Notes: generated by a model not told the origin, from the sequence alone. Positions 1 to 7,549 are shown, counted from the first letter of the stretch. The stretch is 10,709 bases of DNA from Clostridia bacterium (GCA_017628935.1 JAGBYC010000179.1:1-10709); one strand, 5' to 3'. Made by a program: numbers and translations.

Positions 1-887
1 TCCCACTTATTCATAACTACAACCGAAGGTTTACCTTGTTCGTGTACGTAGCCTAAAATTTTAACGTCTTGCTCTGTCAAACCTTCCGTGCTATCTACAA
101 CGCATAAGCATACGTCGGCACGGCGAATTGATGCTAATGCACGAATTACCGAATAATACTCAACGTCTTCGTGTACTGCCTTTTTCTTTCTAATACCAGC
201 CGTATCGATAATCATATACTTTTTGCCGTTAAGTTCAAACGGAGTATCAATAGCGTCACGCGTTGTACCAGCAATACCTGATACGATAGTTCTGTCGTAA
301 CCAAGTAAACGGTTAGTTAAACTTGACTTGCCGGCGTTTGGTTTGCCAACTATTGCAATTTTAACGTATTCGTCTTCTAAACTTGTGTCAACCTTATCAA
401 AATACGAACAAACTTCATCTAAAAGGTCGCCAAGCCCTTTACCTTGTTCACAAGATATGCCAAAAGGTTCACCAAGCCCTAATTCGTAATAATCGTAAAG
501 TTTAGTTTGGTCGTAATTATCAAGCTTATTTACGGCAAGAACGATAGGCTTATTGCTACGACGTAACATTTCAGCAACTTCGTTGTCCGACGCCGTTAAC
601 CCACCTTTTACGTCACACATAAAAATAATAACGTCGGCAGTTTCAACGGCAATTTCTGCTTGACGCTTAATATGTTGCCACATTTCGTCTTGCGATTTAA
701 TTTCAATACCACCGGTGTCAATTAAGGTAAATTGCTTACCACACCACTCTGCATCGCAATAAATTCTATCACGCGTAACACCAGGTCGGTCTTCTACTAT
801 TGATATTTTTTTGCCCGTAATTTTATTAAAAAAAGTAGATTTTCCTACGTTAGGACGTCCAACTACGGCAACTATCGGTTTACTCAT
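1..887 (-). CDS. der: Ribosome-assembly GTPase Der (EngA), N-terminal 295 residues, cut by the window edge
   Basis: Der is an essential tandem GTPase that acts in maturation of the 50S ribosomal subunit. Reading leftward from ATG 887-885, the protein starts [18 protein letters not shown], so the first P-loop is at residues 10-18, followed by a G2 threonine in PGVTRD (35-40), DTGG (57-60) and NKLD. A second G domain follows with its own P-loop [14 protein letters not shown] and DTAG, and the last readable residues are NKW plus two bases of an Asp codon, which is the second NKxD motif. Two G domains in tandem are unique to Der. The C-terminal KH-like domain lies outside the window. A ribosome binding site AGGTG (896-892) overlaps the TAG stop of the upstream DUF512 gene, and the intergenic gap is 7 bases, so the two genes are very probably co-transcribed. 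Confidence 0.97.
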   Translation of the reverse strand, partial: MSKPIVAVVGRPNVGKSTFFNKITGKKISIVEDRPGVTRDRIYCDAEWCGKQFTLIDTGGIEIKSQDEMWQHIKRQAEIAVETADVIIFMCDVKGGLTASDNEVAEMLRRSNKPIVLAVNKLDNYDQTKLYDYYELGLGEPFGISCEQGKGLGDLLDEVCSYFDKVDTSLEDEYVKIAIVGKPNAGKSSLTNRLLGYDRTIVSGIAGTTRDAIDTPFELNGKKYMIIDTAGIRKKKAVHEDVEYYSVIRALASIRRADVCLCVVDSTEGLTEQDVKILGYVHEQGKPSVVVMNKW

Positions 888-894
888 TTTGCAC

Positions 895-2190
895 CTATAT
901 AATCCTTACTTTACTACCACCGGTTAACGCGTCGAAAAAACTTTGACCACTACCGTCGGTAATAATAATTTTTTTGTTAATTTTGTTTTTAAGTTCTAAA
1001 AGCGTAACGTCGTCTAAGAACACGTCTTCACCCGTTCTTAAACACACGTTAGGCAATACTAAATAGTCGTATTGATAGTTAGTTTTAGATAAAGCGTTAA
1101 TTATATCGCCACCAGTTAACAAACCCGAACAGTTAACTGTATCACCAAAAAATTCGTTTTTAACGGCAATAACTTCGGCAGTAAGTTTTTGTGAGTATTT
1201 CTTTACAAGGTTAACTTGTTCGCGAATAAATTCGCTTGCCGACTCACCCGTTACCACCAAGTATTTACCAGCACGATTTTTCTTTTTAAGCGCCAATTTT
1301 AATTCTTTTTTAAATTTTGCAGTTAAACCTACTCCGTTACCTACTTGCGAAAAATCGCCGTAGTAGTTAGCGTTTGGAAGTGGTTTGCCTGCTTTAAAAT
1401 AAAACTCGTCGCCAGCCAAAACGAAATTTTCGTTAAATTCGGCGTTAAGCATATTAACCCACTCGATAACGCACTCAGCGTAACCTTTAGTAATGTCTTT
1501 AATTTCAAAAAGACCTTGCCTAAATTTAGTAATACCACAAGGCACTACTGCAACTGATTTTAAGTTAGGCTTTAATTTGTAAAGTTCACGAATAGAGTAT
1601 TCAAGTTCTTTACCGTCGTTCACGTTAGGAACTAAAACTATTTGAGTGTCAACTTTAATTCCCCCGTCAGTTAAACGTTTTAATTGTGAAACTATTTTAT
1701 CGGCAAAACGGTTGCCAAGCATAGTTTTTCTAAGTTCGCCGTTCATAGTGTGAACTGATACGTATAACGGGCTTAAATTAAGGCGAATAATACTCTCAAT
1801 TTGTTCGTCGCTTACGTTGGTTAAAGTTACGAAATTACCCGTTAAAAAACTTTGGCGATAGTCGTCGTCTTTAACGTATAACGACGGACGCATACCATCA
1901 GGCATTTGGTCAACGAAACAAAAAATACACTTATTACGGCAAGTAGAAAGTTCTAACCCGTCGCTAACGAAACTAAGCCCCATTGATACGTTATCAGGCT
2001 TATCAACGTTAAGGGTAAATTCTTCGCCGTTACTTAAATAAGTTATGGTAAAATTTTCAAGCGAATCGTAATACAAATAGTCTAAAACGTCTATAACGGG
2101 GTTACCGTTAAAGGCTAAAATTTGGTCGCCTATTCGTATGTTAGAGTCGCATAAAAACCCTACTTTTTTTATATCTTTTACCGTAAGCAT
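895..2190 (-). CDS. DUF512 family protein (PDZ-like domain plus radical-SAM-like Fe-S domain)
   Basis: A 431-residue member of the DUF512 family (putative Fe-S oxidoreductase) common in Clostridia and Cyanobacteria; its reaction is not known. Residues 1-65 form a PDZ-like domain ([13 protein letters not shown] at 20-32). A cysteine cluster [14 protein letters not shown] at 84-97 has the CxxxCxxC spacing (C84, C88, C91) of radical SAM iron-sulfur binding, followed by the family's [18 protein letters not shown] block (108-125). The C-terminal part carries SGLLTGGDI and the block [16 protein letters not shown]. Length and architecture are normal for the family. It sits directly upstream of der, a pairing known in Clostridia, which hints at a role linked to ribosomes or translation, but that is inference. 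The ATG has no Shine-Dalgarno sequence, and a strong -10 box ends 6 bases upstream, so the mRNA may be leaderless. It ends with TAG. Confidence 0.93.
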   Translation of the reverse strand: MLTVKDIKKVGFLCDSNIRIGDQILAFNGNPVIDVLDYLYYDSLENFTITYLSNGEEFTLNVDKPDNVSMGLSFVSDGLELSTCRNKCIFCFVDQMPDGMRPSLYVKDDDYRQSFLTGNFVTLTNVSDEQIESIIRLNLSPLYVSVHTMNGELRKTMLGNRFADKIVSQLKRLTDGGIKVDTQIVLVPNVNDGKELEYSIRELYKLKPNLKSVAVVPCGITKFRQGLFEIKDITKGYAECVIEWVNMLNAEFNENFVLAGDEFYFKAGKPLPNANYYGDFSQVGNGVGLTAKFKKELKLALKKKNRAGKYLVVTGESASEFIREQVNLVKKYSQKLTAEVIAVKNEFFGDTVNCSGLLTGGDIINALSKTNYQYDYLVLPNVCLRTGEDVFLDDVTLLELKNKINKKIIITDGSGQSFFDALTGGSKVRII

Positions 2191-2196
2191 AGTTTA

Positions 2197-2225
2197 ATTA
2201 TACATTTTTAACGGCGTTTTGTAAA
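2197..2225 (-). promoter_or_regulatory. Sigma-A-type promoter of the DUF512-der operon
   Basis: Reading leftward, the -35 box TTTACA lies at 2225-2220 and a perfect TATAAT -10 box at 2202-2197, with an optimal 17-base spacer. The start codon of the DUF512 gene begins at 2190, only 6 bases beyond the -10 box, so transcription would begin at or within a base or two of the ATG. Confidence 0.8.
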
Positions 2226-2256
2226 GTAAATAACTATTTTAATTTATCGTTAAATT

Positions 2257-2281
2257 AAAAAGCGGGATTAACCCGCTTTTT
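2257..2281 (-). terminator. Rho-independent terminator of recF
   Basis: A perfect 10-bp inverted repeat (AAAAAGCGGG / CCCGCTTTTT) around a 5-base loop ATTAA. The G+C core is flanked by five A and five T on either side, so it could work in both directions, but only recF, whose stop lies 81 bases upstream, reads into it. It separates recF from the promoter of the next leftward operon. Confidence 0.88.
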
Positions 2282-2362
2282 ATTTTGTTAATTTAGTTAA
2301 AATTTCGCCTTAATTTTTATGTGCGTTTTTAAGTGTTTTTACTTTTCAAAAAGTGTAAACAA

Positions 2363-3454
2363 TCACACTATACGCCCATTTTCAATGTTAAAAATTTTAT
2401 GGTTAACGTTTGATGAAAGCATCTCGTTTTCAACGTCGGTACAAGTTATAATTATTTGCACGCCGTTTAAATAATTTAGTAAGTTTAGTCGGCGTTTTTT
2501 ATCAAGTTCAGAAAAAGCGTCGTCTAAAATAAGTACTGGATATTCACCGAATTTATTTTTAAAAATTTCAAGTTCGGCAAGTTTAAGCGACAACGCTGAA
2601 GTTCTTTGTTGCCCTTGCGAACCGTATACTCTAACGTCTTCACCGTTTACTTTAATTTTAATGTCGTCACGGTGTGGACCAACGCCGGTGTAACCTAAAA
2701 TTATATCTTTTTCAAGCCTACCAAGTAACGCCGATTTTAAGGTGTTAGCAATGTTTTCGCCTTCTAAAAATTCGCAAGAATATTCTGGTTGAACGGTTAA
2801 ACTTTCAGCCCCACCCGTAATTTCATTATGCACTTTTTCAGCAAGTGGAGAAAGTTCTTTTAAAAAGTTTTGCCTTTCTAAAATAATAACTTCAGCCCAC
2901 TTACAAAGTTCTATATCCCAAAACGGTAAAGTTTCGTAAATAACGTTTTTATCTTGCGATTTAAGTAAGTCGTTTCGTTGCTCTAAAACCTTGCGATATT
3001 TTTGTAATGCGTAAAAATAATTACGGTTCATTTGCGATATAGAAATATCCATAAACCTACGCCTATCTTCAGGACTTTCTTGAATAAGTTTAAGTTCGCC
3101 AGGGTTAAAAAATACCGAATTTATATTGCCCATAAGTTCGCCTATTTTATTAAGTGGCGCACCGTTAACTTTAATATCTTTACCCTTAGAACTAAATTTT
3201 ATGTCAACCGAAACGTTGCCGTATCGTGACACTGCAACGCCTGAAATTTCAGCCTCTTTTTCGCCGTAATTGATAACTTGCTTATCTCTTGTAGCACGTG
3301 GAGAGTAACCCGTGCACAAGTAAAAAATAGCCTCTGCCGCGTTAGTTTTACCTTGAGCGTTATCGCCTGTTAATATATTTATTCCGTCTAAAAACTCGAA
3401 TTTAGCGTTTTTATAGTTACGAAAATTTTTTAACGTTAAACTTTTTATATACAT
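2363..3454 (-). CDS. recF: DNA replication and repair ATPase RecF
   Basis: RecF is an SMC-like ABC ATPase that works with RecO and RecR to load RecA at single-strand gaps and stalled forks. The protein has 363 residues, the usual length. It opens MYIKSLTLKNFRNY, the canonical RecF start, with Walker A GDNAQGKT at 30-37 (K36), the ABC signature GSQGQQR at 278-284, and Walker B LILDDAFSELD starting at 308 (D311, D312). It is transcribed alone and divergently from dnaA, not in the common dnaA-dnaN-recF-gyrB order. A possible Shine-Dalgarno AAAGGG (3474-3469) is 14 bases from the ATG, longer than normal. It ends with TGA, so TGA is a stop in this organism. RecR, its functional partner, is encoded elsewhere in the window (9206-9799). 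Confidence 0.97.
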   Translation of the reverse strand: MYIKSLTLKNFRNYKNAKFEFLDGINILTGDNAQGKTNAAEAIFYLCTGYSPRATRDKQVINYGEKEAEISGVAVSRYGNVSVDIKFSSKGKDIKVNGAPLNKIGELMGNINSVFFNPGELKLIQESPEDRRRFMDISISQMNRNYFYALQKYRKVLEQRNDLLKSQDKNVIYETLPFWDIELCKWAEVIILERQNFLKELSPLAEKVHNEITGGAESLTVQPEYSCEFLEGENIANTLKSALLGRLEKDIILGYTGVGPHRDDIKIKVNGEDVRVYGSQGQQRTSALSLKLAELEIFKNKFGEYPVLILDDAFSELDKKRRLNLLNYLNGVQIIITCTDVENEMLSSNVNHKIFNIENGRIV

Positions 3455-3481
3455 TTACAGTTATTTAACCCTTTAAAATTC

Positions 3482-3510
3482 TTGATTTTTTTAGTCATTT
3501 ATTATATAAT
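3482..3510 (+). promoter_or_regulatory. Probable dnaA operon promoter
   Basis: TTGATT at 3482-3487 and a perfect TATAAT at 3505-3510 are separated by exactly 17 bases. Transcription would start near 3517, leaving a leader of about 80 bases before dnaA. A weaker second candidate, TTACAT (3535-3540) with 17 bases to TATAAA (3558-3563), lies inside that leader. The dnaA ribosome binding site is GGAG at 3586-3589, 8 bases before the ATG. Confidence 0.72.
3501..3506 (-). promoter_or_regulatory. recF: Probable -10 box of the recF promoter
   Basis: On the minus strand this is a perfect TATAAT. It shares two bases with the dnaA -10 box because both lie in the 16-base palindrome TTTATTATATAATAAA (3498-3513). 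I find no good -35 box at the right distance (the 17-base position reads AATTCA), so the recF promoter looks weaker than that of dnaA. Confidence 0.5.
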
Positions 3511-3597
3511 AAACAAACGCGACTGAATTTACTATTACATTTTAACACAAATTTTATTATAAATCAAGGCGAAGAAACACTACGTGGAGTAAAAATT

Positions 3598-4938
3598 ATG
3601 GAAAGTTACGAAATTATTTGGCAAACTGCCCTTCCTCAAATTCAACTTAAGGTTGCAGCAGTAAATTATAATTTTATAGAACCTTTAAAAGCTATCGATT
3701 TAGTTGGAAATAAACTTATTTTATTTACCAACAACTATATGCTTACAAACCGTGTTAATATGCTTCGCGAAAAAATTATTGACGTTTTACGCTCACAAAA
3801 CTCTGGCGTAACCGATTTTGAAATTTTCGTAGGAGAAAAGGTTGAAGAATACCACGCTAAAAAACAAACTAGCGCGTACGAACCTTCTTTTGACACCACC
3901 CCTATCGACCCTAAGTATACTTTTGATAATTTCGTGGTTGGTAATAGCAACCGCTACCTTTACGCTGCTGCTAAAGCCGTTGCTGAAGAACCTGGCAACA
4001 GTTATAACCCGTTATTTATTTACGGTGCGTCTGGTCTTGGTAAAACACACATAATGCACGCTATTGCTAACTACATTAAGCGTGAAAACCCTACTAAAAA
4101 CGTTCTTTATGCTACTTGTGAAAAGTTTACTAACGAACTTATTGCGTCTATTCGCGCAGGTAAGGCGTATAATAACGAAGGTGGTCAATCGTTTAGAAAC
4201 CGTTACCGTAACGTTGACGTACTTATTATCGACGACGTGCAATTTTTAGCAAAAAAAGAAAGTACGCAAGAAGAATTTTTCCATACCTTTAACGAACTTT
4301 ACGGCGCAAACAAACAAATTGTATTATCTGCTGACTGCGACCCTAACGAAATTCAACTTTTAGACGAACGTCTTCGTACCCGTTTCGACGGTGGCTTAAA
4401 AGCACAAGTTTTACCACCTGATATTGAAACTAAAATTGCTATCGTTTTAAAAAAGGCTGAAGAAAGAAAGTATATTTTAGCGCTTGACGTTGCTACGTTT
4501 ATTGCTGAAAATTCTGATGAAAACGTGCGTTCACTTGAAGGTATGCTTAACAAAGTTATTTTTGCGTCAAAACTTCGCGAAATGCCTATTACGTTAGAAC
4601 TTGCTATGGACGCTCTTAAAGAAAGCGTTTCTCAAGATAACTGCGAAGCAGTTACTACTACCCTTATAATTGACACCGTTTGTAATTTCTACGGCGTTTC
4701 TAAAGCCGACGTATTATCTAAAAAGCGTAATAAAGAAATTGCCGAAGCACGCCAAGTTTGTGCTTATTTAATGACGGAACTTATGTCAATTCCACTTGTA
4801 ACGGTAGGTCAAGCCCTTGGTGGACGCGACCACGCTACCGTAATTCACTCACGCGAAAAAATTAACGATTTAATTCACGTTTCAACTAAAACTGCAACTG
4901 AAGTAAACGATATTAAAAACCTTATTTTGAAAAAGTAA
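3598..4938 (+). CDS. dnaA: Chromosomal replication initiator protein DnaA
   Basis: DnaA binds DnaA boxes at oriC, forms an ATP-dependent filament and opens the duplex to start replication. The 446-residue protein has all four domains: domain I (about 1-80) for partner binding, a short variable linker, the AAA+ domain III with Walker A GASGLGKT at 143-150 (K149) and Walker B IIDDVQF (D212, D213), and domain IV with the DNA-binding signature GGRDHATVIHS (R410, D411, H412, T414). Length matches Firmicutes DnaA. The start is fixed by GGAG 8 bases upstream. It is the first gene of a rightward operon; mnmG starts 1 base after its TAA, where dnaN would normally be expected. Translation of mnmG probably depends on that of dnaA. 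Confidence 0.99.
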   Translation: MESYEIIWQTALPQIQLKVAAVNYNFIEPLKAIDLVGNKLILFTNNYMLTNRVNMLREKIIDVLRSQNSGVTDFEIFVGEKVEEYHAKKQTSAYEPSFDTTPIDPKYTFDNFVVGNSNRYLYAAAKAVAEEPGNSYNPLFIYGASGLGKTHIMHAIANYIKRENPTKNVLYATCEKFTNELIASIRAGKAYNNEGGQSFRNRYRNVDVLIIDDVQFLAKKESTQEEFFHTFNELYGANKQIVLSADCDPNEIQLLDERLRTRFDGGLKAQVLPPDIETKIAIVLKKAEERKYILALDVATFIAENSDENVRSLEGMLNKVIFASKLREMPITLELAMDALKESVSQDNCEAVTTTLIIDTVCNFYGVSKADVLSKKRNKEIAEARQVCAYLMTELMSIPLVTVGQALGGRDHATVIHSREKINDLIHVSTKTATEVNDIKNLILKK

Positions 4939-4939
4939 T

Positions 4940-6814
4940 ATGCAAAACTATATTTTAGAAGGCGAGTTTGACGCCGTTGTTATAGGCGCAGGTCACGCTG
5001 GTTGCGAATCTGCCCTTGCCCTTGCAAGAACTGGGCAAAAAACGGCTCTACTTAGCATTAATTTAGACAATATAGCGTATATGGCTTGCAACCCGTCTAT
5101 CGGTGGCACTGCAAAAGGCCATATCGTACGCGAAATAGACGCGTTAGGTGGTGAAATGGCAAGAAACATTGATAAAACTTGCCTTCAAATTAAAATGCTT
5201 AACCGTGGTAAAGGGGTTGCCGTTCAGTCGTTACGCGCTCAAGCAGACAAGCATCTTTATCATCAAGAAATGAAAAAGACGCTTGAAAACACTGAAAACC
5301 TTGAACTTTTACAATGCGAAGCAACTGATATTTTAGTTGAAGACGGCGTTGTTAAAGGCGTAATTACCAACTATAACTCTTTACTTAAATGTAACGCAGT
5401 AGTTATTGCTACGGGCGTATATTTAAATAGCGATATAGTTTCGGGTGATTACAGAAAGTTTAGTGGTCCGTCAGGCTTTCAAAATGCAACCGAACTTACT
5501 AACGCACTTATTCGTTTAGGTTTTAAAATTCGCCGTTTTAAAACTGGTACTCCTGCCCGCCTTGACAAGCGCACTATTGACTTTTCAGCATTTAGCGTGC
5601 AAGAAGGCGAAACAGACGTATACCCGTTTTCGTATATGACTGAGGGCGCAATTGAAAATAAACTTCCTTGCTACCTTGGTTATACTAACCAAAAAACACA
5701 CGATATTATCTTAAAAAATTTAGACCGTTCACCACTTTACAACGGTTTTATAACTACAACAGGCCCAAGATACTGCCCGTCTATTGAAACTAAAATTGTA
5801 CGTTTTAGCGATAAAGAACGCCACCAAATTTTCTTAGAACCAGAAGGGCTTGAAACTAACGAAATTTACGTTCAAGGTATGTCAAGCAGTATGCCTATCG
5901 ACGTTCAACGCGAAATGTACCAGTCGATAAAAGGCTTTGAAAATTGCCGTATTATGCGCTACGCTTACGCCATTGAATACGATTGCATTGATAGTTTAGA
6001 TTTAAAACCTACCCTTGAATACAAACGCGTAAACGGTTTATTCACGGCAGGTCAAATTAACGGCACAAGTGGTTACGAAGAAGCAGGTGCGCAAGGTTTA
6101 ATAGCCGGCATAAACGCGTCGTTATATCTTCAAAACAAGCCTCAAATTATTCTTAGGCGTGACCAAGCGTATACCGGCGTTTTAATTGACGATTTAGTTA
6201 CCAAAGGCACCGACGAACCGTACCGTATGATGACTTCACGCGCCGAATACCGTTTAATTTTACGCCAAGATAATACTGACGCTCGCCTTACCGAACTTGG
6301 TAGAGAAGTTGGCCTTGTTAAAGACGATAGATGGCAAGTTTATTTAAATCGCCAGCAATTATACAAAAAGGCGCACGAAGAACTTGACCAGTTAGTTCCG
6401 TTTAAACAATGTAAAGAATTCGTTGAAGAAAATAGCGTAGGTTCAGTTTACGGCAGTTTAACTTATAAAGATATGATTAAACGTGGTATTCCGCTTAAAA
6501 AAATAAGCGCATACTTTAACGCGTTTACGTACCTTCCTAACGACCTTATGGAAACGGTTGAAACGGATATCCGTTACGAAGGCTATATTAAAAAAGAATT
6601 AGAACAAATTGAAAAAACTGAAAAGTTAAGAACAAAAGCGTTACCAACCGACGTCGACTATATGCAAATTGAAGGTCTTCGCGTTGAAGCGCGTGAAAAA
6701 CTTAACGAAGTTAAACCGCTTAATTTAGACCAAGCAGGTAGAATTTCAGGCGTTAACCCAGCCGATATTGCAGTTTTAATGGTTTGGCTTAAAGGTAGAA
6801 ATGAAAAACATTAA
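4940..6814 (+). CDS. mnmG: tRNA uridine-5-carboxymethylaminomethyl modification enzyme MnmG (GidA)
   Basis: MnmG is the FAD-dependent partner of MnmE. The complex installs the cmnm5/nm5 group on wobble uridine 34 of certain tRNAs. The protein has 624 residues, the full family length. It shows the Rossmann FAD motif GAGHAGCE (16-23), signature 1 NPSIGGTAKGH (51-61) preceded by C50, TGTPARLDKR from 202, GPRYCPSIE with C279 (C50 and C279 match the two cysteines essential in the E. coli enzyme), signature 2 GYEEAGAQG (378-386), and a C-terminal MnmE/tRNA-binding part with GRISGVNPADIA. No Shine-Dalgarno sequence precedes the ATG and the junction is TAATATG, so expression is likely by translational coupling to dnaA. 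Neither mnmE nor rsmG is adjacent, which is atypical. Its last 14 bases overlap the next small ORF. Confidence 0.98.
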   Translation: MQNYILEGEFDAVVIGAGHAGCESALALARTGQKTALLSINLDNIAYMACNPSIGGTAKGHIVREIDALGGEMARNIDKTCLQIKMLNRGKGVAVQSLRAQADKHLYHQEMKKTLENTENLELLQCEATDILVEDGVVKGVITNYNSLLKCNAVVIATGVYLNSDIVSGDYRKFSGPSGFQNATELTNALIRLGFKIRRFKTGTPARLDKRTIDFSAFSVQEGETDVYPFSYMTEGAIENKLPCYLGYTNQKTHDIILKNLDRSPLYNGFITTTGPRYCPSIETKIVRFSDKERHQIFLEPEGLETNEIYVQGMSSSMPIDVQREMYQSIKGFENCRIMRYAYAIEYDCIDSLDLKPTLEYKRVNGLFTAGQINGTSGYEEAGAQGLIAGINASLYLQNKPQIILRRDQAYTGVLIDDLVTKGTDEPYRMMTSRAEYRLILRQDNTDARLTELGREVGLVKDDRWQVYLNRQQLYKKAHEELDQLVPFKQCKEFVEENSVGSVYGSLTYKDMIKRGIPLKKISAYFNAFTYLPNDLMETVETDIRYEGYIKKELEQIEKTEKLRTKALPTDVDYMQIEGLRVEAREKLNEVKPLNLDQAGRISGVNPADIAVLMVWLKGRNEKH

Positions 6815-6980
6815 CGAACAAACTAAGGTAGCAACCCCTACCCCTAATACTGAAAAAACGCAAGCAGAAAAACTTGCAGAAATCAAAAAAAAGCAAAAAA
6901 AGGCTGAACTTGAACGCTTTAAGTCAAAATACTTTGAGTATTACGACGATATTAAAATTAGCGACAGGCAAGACTGGTAA
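6801..6980 (+). CDS. Small, highly charged protein of unknown function (59 residues)
   Basis: I do not recognise this protein. The ORF starts at ATG 6801, overlaps the 3' end of mnmG by 14 bases in another frame and ends with TAA at 6978-6980. A modest ribosome binding site AAAGGT (6791-6796) lies 4 bases upstream. The first 20 residues are Thr/Pro/Asn-rich; residues 21-45 are almost entirely Lys, Glu, Gln, Ala and Leu and would form a charged helix; the end is aromatic and acidic (KYFEYYDD, then ISDRQDW). There is no signal peptide or membrane segment. Its reading frame fills the space between mnmG and the next gene exactly, and the ribosome binding site of that gene overlaps its stop codon, which supports a real gene. 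The Lys-rich part includes A-runs, so chance openness in AT-rich DNA remains possible. Confidence 0.62.
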   Translation: MKNINEQTKVATPTPNTEKTQAEKLAEIKKKQKKAELERFKSKYFEYYDDIKISDRQDW

Positions 6981-6989
6981 GGAGATATT

Positions 6990-7280
6990 ATGATTAAACA
7001 CGTAGTATGTTTTAAACTTAAAGATAATTCTGTTGACGCAGTTGAAAAAGCAACTAACGTTTTATACGGTATGGTTACAAAAATTCCTAGCATATGGGGT
7101 ATTGAAATAGGTCAAGACGAACTTCATAGCGAACGCTCGTACGATATAGTTTTACAAGTTGTAGTTGAAGATATGAAGGCGTTAGACGCTTATCAAAACG
7201 ACCCATACCACGTAAACGTTGTAAAAAAATATATGAACGAACACGCCGTAAGCACAATTACGGTTGATTATGAGGTATAA
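6990..7280 (+). CDS. Dabb-domain (stress-responsive alpha/beta barrel) protein
   Basis: A 96-residue protein matching the Dabb fold, a dimeric ferredoxin-like alpha/beta barrel. The hallmarks are the opening MIKHVVCFKLKD, a central IWGIEIGQDELHSERSYDIV stretch (glycine turn plus the conserved strand that ends in D-I-V-L), and the YQNDPYHVNVVKKYM segment, which corresponds to the family's Y..hP.H..v motif. Small single-domain bacterial members are mostly uncharacterised; some relatives in plants and polyketide pathways bind or cyclise small molecules. An excellent Shine-Dalgarno AAGGAG (6979-6984) overlaps the stop of the preceding ORF, 5 bases before the ATG. It is cytosolic by composition. 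The next gene starts 1 base after its TAA. Confidence 0.88.
   Translation: MIKHVVCFKLKDNSVDAVEKATNVLYGMVTKIPSIWGIEIGQDELHSERSYDIVLQVVVEDMKALDAYQNDPYHVNVVKKYMNEHAVSTITVDYEV
7272..7276 (+). promoter_or_regulatory. Ribosome binding site that fixes the start of the 73-residue gene
   Basis: GAGGT lies 5 bases before ATG 7282. The earlier in-frame TTG (7264) and ATG (7270) lie inside the Dabb gene and have no Shine-Dalgarno of their own, so 7282 is the better start. Confidence 0.65.
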
Positions 7281-7281
7281 T

Positions 7282-7503
7282 ATGATTAAAAAACTTGGAC
7301 GCGTTACTTACGATACGTCAAAATCTACTATTGTAAACAAAAAAACTTTTAGCTATTACGGTGATAGTTTTGGTTATGAAGAAACTTTATACGTAACTGA
7401 AAAAGGTAATTACTTTTTATACACTAACGGTGGCATTAACTCACCTTACAAAGTAGAAAAATTAAAAGCACTTTCAAAAATAAACGCTCAAAAATATATG
7501 TAA
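7282..7503 (+). CDS. Small protein of unknown function (73 residues)
   Basis: A soluble protein of 73 residues beginning MIKKLGRVTYDT. Its centre reads EETLYVTEKGNYFLYTNGG, followed by a Ser-Pro-Tyr and an end LSKINAQKYM. This layout (E-x-LY-x-T-x-KGN-YFLY-x-x-GG, then S-x-Y, then LS-x-x-x-A) resembles small Firmicutes proteins of the type 'LYRTKKGNWFLHGEGG...LS.EEA', which occur widely and have no known function; this resemblance is from memory and is tentative. The start is chosen from GAGGT at 7272-7276 and from the 1-base gap after the Dabb gene (TAATATG). It is the last gene of the dnaA operon, and a terminator begins 3 bases after its stop codon. Confidence 0.8.
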   Translation: MIKKLGRVTYDTSKSTIVNKKTFSYYGDSFGYEETLYVTEKGNYFLYTNGGINSPYKVEKLKALSKINAQKYM

Positions 7504-7505
7504 AA

Positions 7506-7533
7506 AAAAGCCTTGCACTCAAGCAAGGCTTTT
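7506..7533. terminator. Bidirectional rho-independent terminator between convergent operons
   Basis: A perfect 11-bp stem (AAAAGCCTTGC / GCAAGGCTTTT) with a 6-base loop ACTCAA. On the plus strand it is followed by TTTTCTATTTATATA and ends the dnaA operon. On the minus strand it is followed by a run of eight T and ends the dnaX-ybaB-recR operon, whose last stop codon is only 17 bases away. It is the only hairpin between the two convergent units. Confidence 0.93.
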
Positions 7534-7549
7534 CTATTTATATAATATA

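Noticed and set aside
1345..1557. Open frames on the strand opposite the DUF512 gene, and similar antisense frames in recF, dnaA, recR and the transporter
   Set aside because: They mirror strongly supported genes, have no ribosome binding sites and no recognisable protein features.
2335..2360. Imperfect inverted repeat (GTTTTTACTTTT ... AAAAAGTGTAAAC) just after the recF stop
   Set aside because: The stem is A/T-rich, mismatched and has almost no loop; the perfect GC-core hairpin at 2257-2281 is the better terminator.
7264..7281. Upstream TTG and ATG as alternative starts for the 73-residue protein
   Set aside because: They sit inside the Dabb gene without Shine-Dalgarno sequences; GAGGT is correctly spaced only for ATG 7282.
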